From assembly GCA_964550615.1 (NCBI GenBank), contig CAZKAB010000048.1, forward strand, positions 1-12,623: a stretch of DNA of 12,623 nt, read 5' to 3'. Below the pieces are notes generated by a model that saw only the letters and a program-made list of their open reading frames with translations, had not been told where the DNA came from and made no database searches. This document shows, piece by piece, positions 6,739-12,623 of this stretch (position 1 is the stretch's first letter; every line of letters starts with the position of its first letter). Origin of the DNA: M55B144 sp964550615. GTDB lineage: Bacteria; Bipolaricaulota; Bipolaricaulia; UBA7950; UBA9294. Both the position numbers and the translations under genes were made by a program.

Positions 6739-7732
6739 ATGAAGAAGTCAGGAGCATCGAATTGGCTGATTGTGGTGGTGTCATGGACTATTCTGCTGCT
6801 TGTGGGCGCTGTAGCTGTGGCTCCGCTTATCCCTCCGGCGCCCCGCGTCGACCAAGACGCTGGGAGCTTCTCCGTTGTTCGCGCGTTCGATCTTATCAAC
6901 CGAATCGCCCATGAGCCTCGCCCGATTGGCAGTCCAGGGAATGAGCGGGCGCGGGGCGACATTGTCGCCCAACTTCGCCTTCTCGGGCTCGAACCGGAAC
7001 TCCAGGCCATCACTGTCCGCGACTTCTACAGTCACTCGGGCGGAAGCGCGGAGGTTGTCAACGTCTTGGCTCGCATCCCCGGCACGGAGCCGACTAAGGC
7101 GGTGGCATTGGTCGGACACTACGATACGGTTCCTGGCGCGCCGGGGGCGAACGACGACGCGTCGGCGGTGCGATTATGTTGGAAACAGCGCGGGCGCTTC
7201 TTGCCGGCCCCAGCCTTCGCAACGACGTGATCCTCCTGTTCACTGATGGCGAAGAACCGGCGCCGCGTTTTGGTTCCTCCGCCTTCGTCGCGGAACACCC
7301 GTGGGCCTCAGATATCGGATTTGTGATCAACCTCGAGGCGGTAGGCGCAGGCGGGCCATCGATCTTGATCGCAACGAATGGCCCTGGGAAATGGGTCATC
7401 GATCAGTACGCAGAGGCGGTCCCCTATCCGACGGCTTTTTCCTTTCTCACCACAACCGCCGAGCTGATCGGCGGCTCGAACAGCGACTTCGCCTCTTTCC
7501 GAGATCGAGGCACCCCCGGTGTCGAGCTGTCCTACCTGCACGGTTCACCGATATATCACACCTCGGCCGACACACCGGAGCGGGTCAGCTTGCGAAGTCT
7601 ACAGCAACGGGGCGTCAACACACTCGCTATTGCCAGGCACGTCGGCAATCTCGACCTTCGGCTGTCTCGTTACGACTCGAAAAGCGTCTTCTTCACCATT
7701 GCCCGCCTCCTCGTGGTTCGGTATCCGGCCGC
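6739..7732 (+). pseudogene. Membrane-anchored M28 family zinc metallopeptidase, frameshifted and truncated by the gap
   Basis: The ATG at 6739 follows TAAGG and is followed by one membrane helix (WLIVVVSWTILLLVGAVAVAPLI, about residues 9-31), which places the enzyme outside the cytoplasm. M28 aminopeptidase ligands are all visible: H127 in GHYDT, D139 in GANDDASA, the catalytic/zinc Glu pair in FTDGEEP, the Glu of INLEAVG, and the His of SPIYHTSADT. The reading frame breaks at about 7168-7172. The first frame ends at a TGA at 7228-7230, while the second carries on smoothly (GCG ATT ATG TTG GAA, A-I-M-L-E). Loss of one base, probably a G after GTG, explains this. It may be a true mutation or an assembly error. 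The end of the domain (VFFTIARLLVVRYPA) looks like the start of the membrane-rich C-terminus of ERMP1-like M28 proteins, which would be lost in the N run. Confidence 0.85.
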
Positions 7733-7832
7733 NNNNNNNNNNNNNNNNNNNNNNNNNNNNNNNNNNNNNNNNNNNNNNNNNNNNNNNNNNNNNNNNNNNN
7801 NNNNNNNNNNNNNNNNNNNNNNNNNNNNNNNN
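7733..7832. other. Scaffold gap of 100 N
   Basis: Exactly 100 undetermined bases, the usual placeholder for a gap of unknown size. The peptidase runs into it on the left. The 150 bases to the right (7833-7982) show no gene and do not continue the peptidase, so the real gap may be much longer. Gene order across it should be trusted only as far as the scaffolding. Confidence 0.95.
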
Positions 7833-7982
7833 CCGCGCGCCCGATTCTGACAAGAGTCCCTGCCGCGCCACCGCGAGGCTGCAAGCACACGCCAAGCCAG
7901 CAAGTACGCGATAGCAGCCTACGAATACAGCCATTCCACGATCCATGTGCCAGCCGGGCACACAGTTCTCGATGACAGTCTC

Positions 7983-8011
7983 TTGACATTAATGATCGAA
8001 CGTGATAGGAT
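7983..8011 (+). promoter_or_regulatory. Promoter of the MFS-GntR operon
   Basis: TTGACA (7983-7988, perfect -35), a 17-base spacer and TAGGAT (8006-8011, 4 of 6 to the -10 consensus). Transcription should begin near 8018, inside the palindrome at 8010-8042, leaving a short leader of about 36 bases. Confidence 0.7.
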
Positions 8012-8042
8012 GTCATCAGGTCATCATATGACCCGATGACAT
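8010..8042. promoter_or_regulatory. Palindromic operator over the transcription start
   Basis: Arms TGTCATCAGGTCAT (8011-8024) and ATGACCCGATGACA (8028-8041) are inverted with one mismatch around CAT; one more A-T pair extends each arm. Each arm itself holds a doubled GTCAT (8012 and 8020 on the left, mirrored on the right), so the site can be read as nested half-sites 8 bases apart. It begins at the last base of the -10 hexamer and ends at the ribosome binding site (GAGGAGG, 8043-8049), a position where a bound protein would block transcription. The obvious candidate binder is the GntR-family protein encoded at the end of this operon. GntR/FadR operators are typically short palindromes with GT...AC halves, which the inner GGTCAT-CAT-ATGACC fits. 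Confidence 0.75.
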
Positions 8043-8053
8043 GAGGAGGCATC

Positions 8054-9370
8054 ATGAGCACGACTCGATCGATTGAATGGCGTTACTACACAGTGCTTTT
8101 CCTGTTCTGGTTCTCGACTGCTTTGCCGATGGCGGTGTTCATCCTGCTGGCTCAGGCTCGCGGGATGAATCTGGCGCAAATTGGATTACTTACAGCCATC
8201 TACTCCGCGACGATCGTTCTTCTTGAGGTGCCCACAGGTGGCCTTGCCGACACGCTGGGCCGAGCACGGGTCGCGCTGCTGGCGGAGTTTGTTACGCTCG
8301 CTGGCTGGAGCGTCTTCTTACTCTCCTTCTCGTTCCCGGCTTTCGTTGTGGCTTTCTTGCTCAACGGGGTTGGTCGTGCGCTCGCGTCCGGATCCATTGA
8401 CGCGTGGTTCGTTGACAGCTTGCTGGCAATAGATCCAGAAGTAGATCTTCATCCTCGGTTGTCGCGGGCCGGCGCCATAACGCTGCTAGCCTTGGGGTTG
8501 GGCGCGGTGAGTGGGGGCGGGATCGTTCATTGGTTCTCATTCCTCCCACCCGACGGAACTGCGGTGCTTACGCCACTCTCGAGCCCCGGTGTTGTCGCTC
8601 TTCCGATACGCATCACACTGATGATCGCCATCTTCTACCTAGTTCGAGAGCCGAGCAGACGAGACAAGATGGGGGTGCATTGGAAGAAAGGCATTGCCGA
8701 TGTCCCGAAGCTTCTTCGCGACGCTTTCCGTCTGACTTCCGGCAATGGTGTCCTAATCCGCCTACTCGCGCTCTCCGGCGCAAGCGGGCTTGTCCTGTCG
8801 AGTATCGAACTCCTATGGCAGCCTCACTTCGGCCACCTTCTCGGCAATACCGACTTGCGGAGCGTTCTGCTTGGTGTTCTCCTTGCTGTGTCATTTCTCG
8901 TCGGGATGATCGGAAATCTTGCCGCGCCGAGGCTGACTCGATGGTTCGGAGGTCGGCCCGGAGGTGTTTGCGCTCTGTTCCACGGTCTTCGTGGTGCTCT
9001 GCTCGTCGGGCTGGCGATGCAAACGGGCGTTGTTCCCGCTGCGGTGCTCTTCTGGCTCGTCTATCTTGGTCAGGGCGTGGTCGTATCGACCAACAGCCTG
9101 CTGTTGAATCAGGAGATTCCAGCGGAACGTCGTTCGTCGATGCTGTCGATTCAATCGCTCGTGAGCTACGCGGGAGGTTTTATCGGAAGCGCCGGCCTCG
9201 GCTTCGTCGCTGACCGAACGTCGATCGGGCTTGCTTGGGGTCTTGCAGGAGGCGTACTATTGGTGTCATGTGTACTGTACTTGCGCGTTGATGCAATACG
9301 AAAGGAGAGAAGTGCCGAACGAACAAGGTTTTCCAATCAGGCCGATGCGGCGGCAGTCGCTGGCCGATAG
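8054..9370 (+). CDS. Major facilitator superfamily (MFS) transporter
   Basis: This is a 438-residue, mostly hydrophobic protein with about 12 predicted membrane helices in two halves joined by a basic cytoplasmic loop (near EPSRRDKMGVHWKKGIADV). The MFS motif A is clear in the loop between helices 2 and 3: PTGGLADTLGRARV (residues 60-73), including D66 and R70. Length and pattern fit proton-driven drug/metabolite exporters of the DHA type. Similar MFS proteins with an ALPMAVFILLAQARGMNLAQIGLL-like start are common near regulators and usually of unknown substrate. The start ATG has GAGGAGG 4 bases upstream. It is the first gene of a two-gene operon with the GntR regulator, whose start lies inside its end (59-base overlap). 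Confidence 0.9.
   Translation: MSTTRSIEWRYYTVLFLFWFSTALPMAVFILLAQARGMNLAQIGLLTAIYSATIVLLEVPTGGLADTLGRARVALLAEFVTLAGWSVFLLSFSFPAFVVAFLLNGVGRALASGSIDAWFVDSLLAIDPEVDLHPRLSRAGAITLLALGLGAVSGGGIVHWFSFLPPDGTAVLTPLSSPGVVALPIRITLMIAIFYLVREPSRRDKMGVHWKKGIADVPKLLRDAFRLTSGNGVLIRLLALSGASGLVLSSIELLWQPHFGHLLGNTDLRSVLLGVLLAVSFLVGMIGNLAAPRLTRWFGGRPGGVCALFHGLRGALLVGLAMQTGVVPAAVLFWLVYLGQGVVVSTNSLLLNQEIPAERRSSMLSIQSLVSYAGGFIGSAGLGFVADRTSIGLAWGLAGGVLLVSCVLYLRVDAIRKERSAERTRFSNQADAAAVAGR
9303..9308 (+). promoter_or_regulatory. Ribosome binding site inside the MFS gene that fixes the GTG start of the regulator
   Basis: AGGAGA lies 3 bases before the GTG at 9312, within the last codons of the MFS gene. The in-frame ATG at 9291 has no Shine-Dalgarno-like sequence, so GTG is the better start. 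The arrangement suggests coupled translation. Confidence 0.6.
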
Positions 9371-10100
9371 GCTTGCGGAGGACGTGGCCAATCTGATTCT
9401 TGCTGGCAGGTTTACCTCCGGTGAAACTCTCCCGTCAGAGACAGAGCTGGCAAGTCAATACGGTGTTAGTCGAGCAGTGGTTAGGGGTGCGACCCAGCAG
9501 CTTGCGGCCCGCGGACTTGTGGAAGTTCGCCAAGGGAAGGGCGTTTTCGTGACTGAATCGCAGCGCGAGGCATTTGGCGATGCGCTGCTGCTTTCGCTCA
9601 GGCGAGCGGGAGCAACAGTCTGGGACCTCGAGCAGTTCGAGCAGATGCTGCTGCCCTCTGTTGTGTCACTCGTTGTATCCAGCGCCAGCGATGAAGACAT
9701 CGCCCAAATTCGACAGCTTGCGGAGGATTATATCTCTACGTTCGCAGACATCGGAGACGTGGAAAGTCACGACCCGAGCGGAACAGAACGTCCATTCACC
9801 CGTATACTGCATGCAATCTATGCCGCGACCCACAACGAGGTTATCCGCCAGATCGGGGAACAGCTTGTCTCACTTCGACGGCCCCGCGAGTGGTTGGGAA
9901 TTAGTGCTGCCATGACCCTAGAGATGGATCGGGCATTCCTTGGCGAACTTCTGACCATCCTGGAGACGCGGGATCCTGATGCGGCGAGAAAGCGGGTCCA
10001 GAAGCTGATGAAGCTGCCGCGCGAAGCGGTTGCGGCGATGAAGGCGACACCAATAGGGGAGATTGCGAAAATCGACGTCTCATCGCAGATGAAGGAGTGA
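9312..10100 (+). CDS. GntR-family transcriptional regulator, FadR/FCD subfamily
   Basis: This is a 262-residue protein with a GTG start (see the site at 9303). Residues about 15-80 are the GntR winged helix-turn-helix. SLADRLAEDVANLILAGRF is followed by LPSETELASQYGVSRAVVR (40-58), the recognition helix, and then LAARGLVEVRQGKGVFV (64-80), the wing. Residues about 95-245 fit the all-helical FCD ligand domain (DLEQFEQMLLPSVVSLVV, RILHAIYAATHNEVIRQI, LLTILETRDPDAARKRVQKLM). The His residues that usually bind metal in FCD domains appear absent (F-T instead of F-H, M-D instead of E-H, and no His in the last helix). The ligand may therefore be bound without metal, as in FadR/VanR-like members. Likely the repressor of its own operon through the palindrome at 8010-8042. 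Confidence 0.9.
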   Translation: MPNEQGFPIRPMRRQSLADRLAEDVANLILAGRFTSGETLPSETELASQYGVSRAVVRGATQQLAARGLVEVRQGKGVFVTESQREAFGDALLLSLRRAGATVWDLEQFEQMLLPSVVSLVVSSASDEDIAQIRQLAEDYISTFADIGDVESHDPSGTERPFTRILHAIYAATHNEVIRQIGEQLVSLRRPREWLGISAAMTLEMDRAFLGELLTILETRDPDAARKRVQKLMKLPREAVAAMKATPIGEIAKIDVSSQMKE

Positions 10101-10185
10101 TTCGAAGAATTCTGAGGCGACGCCAATACCCGTGTCAGTGTCACAGCACAAGAGACAGAAGCCTGACGCCCAAATAAACACTGAT

Positions 10186-10215
10186 GCGGGAGCGGGCAAA
10201 CTTGCCCGCTCCCGC
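10186..10215. terminator. Bidirectional terminator-like hairpin between convergent genes
   Basis: A perfect 14-bp GC-rich stem (GCGGGAGCGGGCAA with TTGCCCGCTCCCGC) with a 2-base nominal loop lies between the GntR stop (10100) and the stop of the minus-strand gene (10234-10232). On the minus strand it is followed by ATCAGTGTTTATTT, moderately T-rich; on the plus strand no T-run follows. It probably serves the minus-strand gene best. Confidence 0.8.
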
Positions 10216-10231
10216 GCCTGATTGCTGCTAT

Positions 10232-10594
10232 CTAAAGGCAGCTACCGTCACGCAGGGCATTGCCGGAGCCCTGTCCACCACCATGACGGCCGCCGAAGCG
10301 GTCGCCGAAGCCGCTGCCATCAAGTGGGCGAGTACCTGAGAGGTTGTGCCCGGAGCCGCTTCCCACGCCGTATCCGCTTCCGTCGGCCGGGCGAACCCAG
10401 TCCGAATCATCGCAGTTGAGAATGCCGTCGCCGTCTGCGTCCCGCTCGTACAGTGCGCACTGACCCGTGGCTGTCTGCTGCGATCCCGAAGTTGCTCCAT
10501 TGCTGCCGAATCCGTTGCCGGCCAGAGCCACAACGCCAATCGTCAAGAGCGATGCCAACGTTAGCCCTACAATCCAGTTACGTTTCCTGTTCAT
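10232..10594 (-). CDS. Small secreted Gly-rich protein with calcium-loop motif
   Basis: This is a 120-residue protein. AAGGAGAG lies 4 bases before the ATG at 10594. Residues 1-25 form a signal peptide (MNRKRNW, then a hydrophobic core, cleavage near ALA-G). The mature part holds one calcium-binding loop, RDADGDGILNCDDSD (51-65). It has the D-x-D-x-D-G pattern with D63 at loop position 12, as in EF-hand, dockerin or thrombospondin type 3 repeats. C46 and C61 flank it and could form a disulfide. The rest (70-113) is repetitive and rich in Gly, Ser and charged residues (two similar PADGSGYG / PLDGSGFG units at 69-76 and 90-97). It ends in DGSCL. One loop only, so not a dockerin. The role is probably structural or in the envelope; unrecognised otherwise. 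Confidence 0.7.
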   Translation of the reverse strand: MNRKRNWIVGLTLASLLTIGVVALAGNGFGSNGATSGSQQTATGQCALYERDADGDGILNCDDSDWVRPADGSGYGVGSGSGHNLSGTRPLDGSGFGDRFGGRHGGGQGSGNALRDGSCL

Positions 10595-10910
10595 CTGTCT
10601 CTCCTTATGAATTTGAGATAGTCACATGATGCCCCCACGGTATGTGTGGGGAGAGGCAGAAGTGTGGCAGAATCATGAGGAGTGTGTGAGCGAGCGATGA
10701 CGATCCGATGTCAGGGGCGTGATCAACGTAAGTCCATACAAACCCCGATCCGATGAACGTCGGCATCCGGTGGACAATCCGACAAGGTTGTCCAAGGATA
10801 AGAGCACAAGGCTCTCTGGCCGCGGCCAATCAGTGCATTCTATGTCCAGCTTGCCATGAAATGAACGACGAAGAGCTGAGCCCCTTACACAGCTGTCTTC
10901 CTCGATGCGC
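10595..10910. other. Spacer of 316 bases between two minus-strand genes
   Basis: No convincing gene. Two small inverted repeats are present. CCCCAC (10633-10638) and GTGGGG (10646-10651) have a 7-base loop and lie in the leader of the small secreted protein gene. TGGACAA (10771-10777) and TTGTCCA (10788-10794) are separated by 10 bases. A plus-strand open frame (10753-10953) containing CILCPACH lacks a ribosome binding site and runs into the neighbouring gene, so it is not called. Confidence 0.5.
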
Positions 10911-12275
10911 TTACGCAGGCGGGAACCAGGCGGGAGTTCCCCAGATAGGATAAAGATCCCAGCCCGGATCGTTTGTCAGGCGTTCCTGCGATGCGCCCGA
11001 CGGTGACATCCGATAGACCTCCGCGTTCCCGTCTCGCGAGGTCTGGAACACGATAGCGTCTCCGCTCGGCGACCAAGACGGTCCCCAGTCCCATTCCGAT
11101 GACGCCGTCAGCCGCGTCGTTGACGCACCACCTTCAGTTACCTTGTAGATATCAGTGTTTCCGTTGCGATCGCTGTGGAACGTGATCCACTCGCCATCCG
11201 GAGACCACGAGGGGTATGAATCGGCCGCGGAGTTGTTGGTCATCCGCGTCTGGCCGGTGCCGTCGGTGTTCATCGTGTAGATTTCGGCGTTGCCGTCGCG
11301 GTACGAGACGAACACGATCTTGTCATCCGTCGGCGAGCAGACCGGGCGTCCGTCATCCTCCGGGCTGTTCGTGAGATTCGTCAGGTTGTCGCCGTCGATG
11401 TCCACCGCGTAGACCTCGTGCCCGAGACCGTCGATGGTGATACCAAGGAGCATGATCCCGCCTGCGTCCCGATCGGACTCGAAAACGATCCGGTCGCCAT
11501 CGTGTGACCAAGATGGATAGGCGTCCCAGGCGGGGTGGTTGGAGACGTTCGTCTGTCCCGTTCCGTCGTTGTTCATGACGAAGACCTCGATGTTGAATCC
11601 GGTGATTGTGATCTTGGGATCGACGCTCATAACGGAGCCCGAGCCCTCCCGATCGGTTTGGAACGCAATGTGCGTGCCGTCCGGAGACCAAACTGGGTAG
11701 CTGTCGGAGTCCGTATGCCGTGACAAGTTCGTTACTCCCGAGCCGTCAGCGTTCATAGAGTAGATCTCGGCATTGCCATCACGATTCGTCACGAAAGCAA
11801 TCTTTGTGCCATTTGGAGACCACGCCGCCGAATTGTCGCTGGCCGGATGATTGGTCAGATTGATAGGATTTGAGCCGTCGGGATTCATCATGTAGATCTC
11901 GGAATTCCCATCTCTATTGGTCTCAAAGAGTACGCCCCGCTGCAGGCCGAACAAGCCCGTCCCGATGACGGTGCCATTGCGGACCACGCGGACGACGATG
12001 CCCCGTTGACCGTTTGGTGTTGGAAGAACTGGAACTTTTGCCGTGATGGCTGTGTCTCCCCAAGCCGAAACTTGTGCCTGCACTCCGTCGAAGGTAACGA
12101 CGCTTGTGCCCTGCGTCGAACCGAACCCGGTTCCCGCAATGGCTATGATTGCGTTTACGGCACCGACAGCCGGTGCCAATCCGATGGTCGGTATAGGCGG
12201 CTGAAAAAGCGCGCAACTGCACAACAGCAACGTGATAATCAGAAGACCTACCGTGAAAAGACCCTTGACTCTCAT
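10911..12275 (-). CDS. Lipoprotein with IPT/TIG domain and seven-repeat TolB-like (PD40) beta-propeller
   Basis: This is a 454-residue protein. The ATG at 12275 is chosen because AAGGAGGTG lies 7 bases upstream and begins a signal peptide ending in a lipobox-like LCSC (Cys 21). Residues about 28-112 fit an IPT/TIG immunoglobulin-like domain (IIAIAGTGFGSTQGTSVVTF). Residues about 113-454 contain seven WD40-like TolB/PD40 repeats with the pattern I-x-F-x-x-x-R-D-G-N-x-E-I-Y-x-M-N-x-D-G ... L-T-N ... P-x-W-S-P-D-G, predicting a seven-bladed propeller. The domain pattern matches the TolB C-terminal family, usually protein- or peptide-binding. It is not TolB itself: it lacks the TolB N-terminal domain and no tol-pal genes are nearby. 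Blades 3 and 4 carry extra loops. It is likely anchored in the envelope, facing the periplasm or surface. Confidence 0.88.
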   Translation of the reverse strand: MRVKGLFTVGLLIITLLLCSCALFQPPIPTIGLAPAVGAVNAIIAIAGTGFGSTQGTSVVTFDGVQAQVSAWGDTAITAKVPVLPTPNGQRGIVVRVVRNGTVIGTGLFGLQRGVLFETNRDGNSEIYMMNPDGSNPINLTNHPASDNSAAWSPNGTKIAFVTNRDGNAEIYSMNADGSGVTNLSRHTDSDSYPVWSPDGTHIAFQTDREGSGSVMSVDPKITITGFNIEVFVMNNDGTGQTNVSNHPAWDAYPSWSHDGDRIVFESDRDAGGIMLLGITIDGLGHEVYAVDIDGDNLTNLTNSPEDDGRPVCSPTDDKIVFVSYRDGNAEIYTMNTDGTGQTRMTNNSAADSYPSWSPDGEWITFHSDRNGNTDIYKVTEGGASTTRLTASSEWDWGPSWSPSGDAIVFQTSRDGNAEVYRMSPSGASQERLTNDPGWDLYPIWGTPAWFPPA

Positions 12276-12293
12276 TGCGAAACACCTCCTTGA

Positions 12294-12305
12294 GGTTCTA
12301 GAACC
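12294..12305. promoter_or_regulatory. 12-bp perfect palindrome in the leader of the propeller lipoprotein gene
   Basis: GGTTCTAGAACC is fully self-complementary and lies about 19 bases upstream of the ATG at 12275, just before its ribosome binding site. It could be an operator or a short leader hairpin. No partner is known. Confidence 0.4.
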
Positions 12306-12350
12306 GTTGGGAGGAACGCTGGACGCCCCTCTCATAAGGGACTAACAAGT

Positions 12351-12384
12351 CATTTGACACAAAATCGGGCAACGTTGTCAAATG
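12351..12384. promoter_or_regulatory. Perfect inverted repeat between divergent genes
   Basis: CATTTGACA (12351-12359) and TGTCAAATG (12376-12384) are exact inverted copies separated by 16 bases. The site lies between the minus-strand lipoprotein gene (start 12275) and the plus-strand gene at 12595. Each arm contains a TTGACA hexamer, one per strand, but neither has a -10 hexamer at the right distance. A regulator-binding site is more likely than a promoter pair. Confidence 0.45.
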
Positions 12385-12594
12385 CAAGGCGCCAGCTTCG
12401 AAGCAAGCCTCCCCAGTTACCATTCCAGAGCGGGAGAGAAAGCTCCTGCAGTTGACAGTATTCGGCCTTGAACGGGGGCAGGCACGTTCTGCATTCAGCC
12501 CCCAGGCTCAGATGAGTCTATTGCGCAGCGGTTTTCAGAGCATTTTCTTTACCCAGTTGCCGCATTTCCGGTATTCTCTTTGCCGGAGGGTGCA

Positions 12595-12623
12595 ATGACG
12601 AATGACGTCTATCGCAGACTGGC
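12595..12623 (+). CDS. Start of a gene running off the right edge
   Basis: The ATG at 12595 has GGAGG (12585-12589) 5 bases upstream. Nine codons are visible, MTNDVYRRL, plus two bases. This beginning resembles that of a family of 4Fe-4S (ferredoxin-type) proteins that start with M-x-x-x-V-Y-R-R-L-A-R-H-L-D, but nine residues are too few to rely on. The preceding 200 bases show no clear promoter; a lone TTGACA at 12452-12457 lacks a -10 partner. Confidence 0.5.

Noticed and set aside
10753..10953. Plus-strand open frame with CPACH, which resembles a c-type heme site CxxCH
   Set aside because: It has no ribosome binding site, no signal peptide, and its 3' end lies antisense to the propeller lipoprotein gene. 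A single CxxCH by chance is common.
10911..12275. Naming the propeller lipoprotein tolB
   Set aside because: It has the TolB-like repeats but an IPT/TIG domain instead of the TolB N-terminal domain, a lipobox, and no tol-pal neighbours.
1..12623. CRISPR array, tRNA/rRNA genes, phage or toxin-antitoxin modules
   Set aside because: No regularly spaced direct repeats, no tRNA-like cloverleaf and no recognisable phage or toxin-antitoxin protein was seen on either strand.

Overview
The window looks like a scaffold from an uncultured Gram-negative-type (diderm) bacterium, probably a metagenome assembly, because a run of exactly 100 N (7733-7832) marks a scaffold gap. Base composition is moderately GC-rich. 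Two lipoproteins with lipoboxes, an outer-membrane-barrel-like protein and strong AAGGAGG-type ribosome binding sites fit a diderm. The gene mix resembles what I know from Candidatus Bipolaricaulota/Acetothermia and similar lineages, but no marker gene is present, so this placement is a guess.

Left part (1-3363, all minus strand): a run of envelope genes read right to left. They are an unrecognised 131-aa protein, then, with an ATGA overlap, a single-pass membrane protein carrying an extracytoplasmic glycogen-binding-like (CBM48/early-set) domain. After about 300 bases without a convincing gene come a secreted barrel-like protein, a lipoprotein with two PKD-like domains, and the start of a small membrane protein that runs off the left edge. 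The last two genes are each preceded by a copy of the same 68-bp hairpin-containing element. The 552 bases at 3364-3915 hold no intact gene and may carry decayed coding sequence.

Middle (3916-7732): a plus-strand flavoprotein disulfide reductase of the Lpd/MerA type. It converges on a minus-strand protein whose N-terminal half resembles a degenerate class III nucleotide cyclase. That gene is driven by a perfect consensus sigma70-type promoter (TTGACA-17-TATAAT). Divergent from it is a membrane-anchored M28 metallopeptidase gene, broken by a one-base frameshift and cut by the assembly gap.

Right part (7833-12623): a compact self-contained transport/regulation operon. It has a promoter, a 33-bp near-perfect palindrome over the start of transcription, an MFS exporter and an overlapping GntR/FadR-family regulator with a GTG start. 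The natural reading is a ligand-responsive efflux pump autoregulated by its own repressor. A strong hairpin separates it from two minus-strand genes: a small secreted calcium-loop protein rich in glycine, and a lipoprotein with an IPT/TIG domain plus a seven-repeat TolB-like propeller. The start of a further plus-strand gene lies at the right edge.

I did not find a clearly new defence or mobile system. The most interesting items are the repeated hairpin leader with compensatory base changes, the palindrome-controlled MFS-GntR operon, the degenerate cyclase-like protein, and the extracytoplasmic CBM48 protein in a translationally coupled pair.
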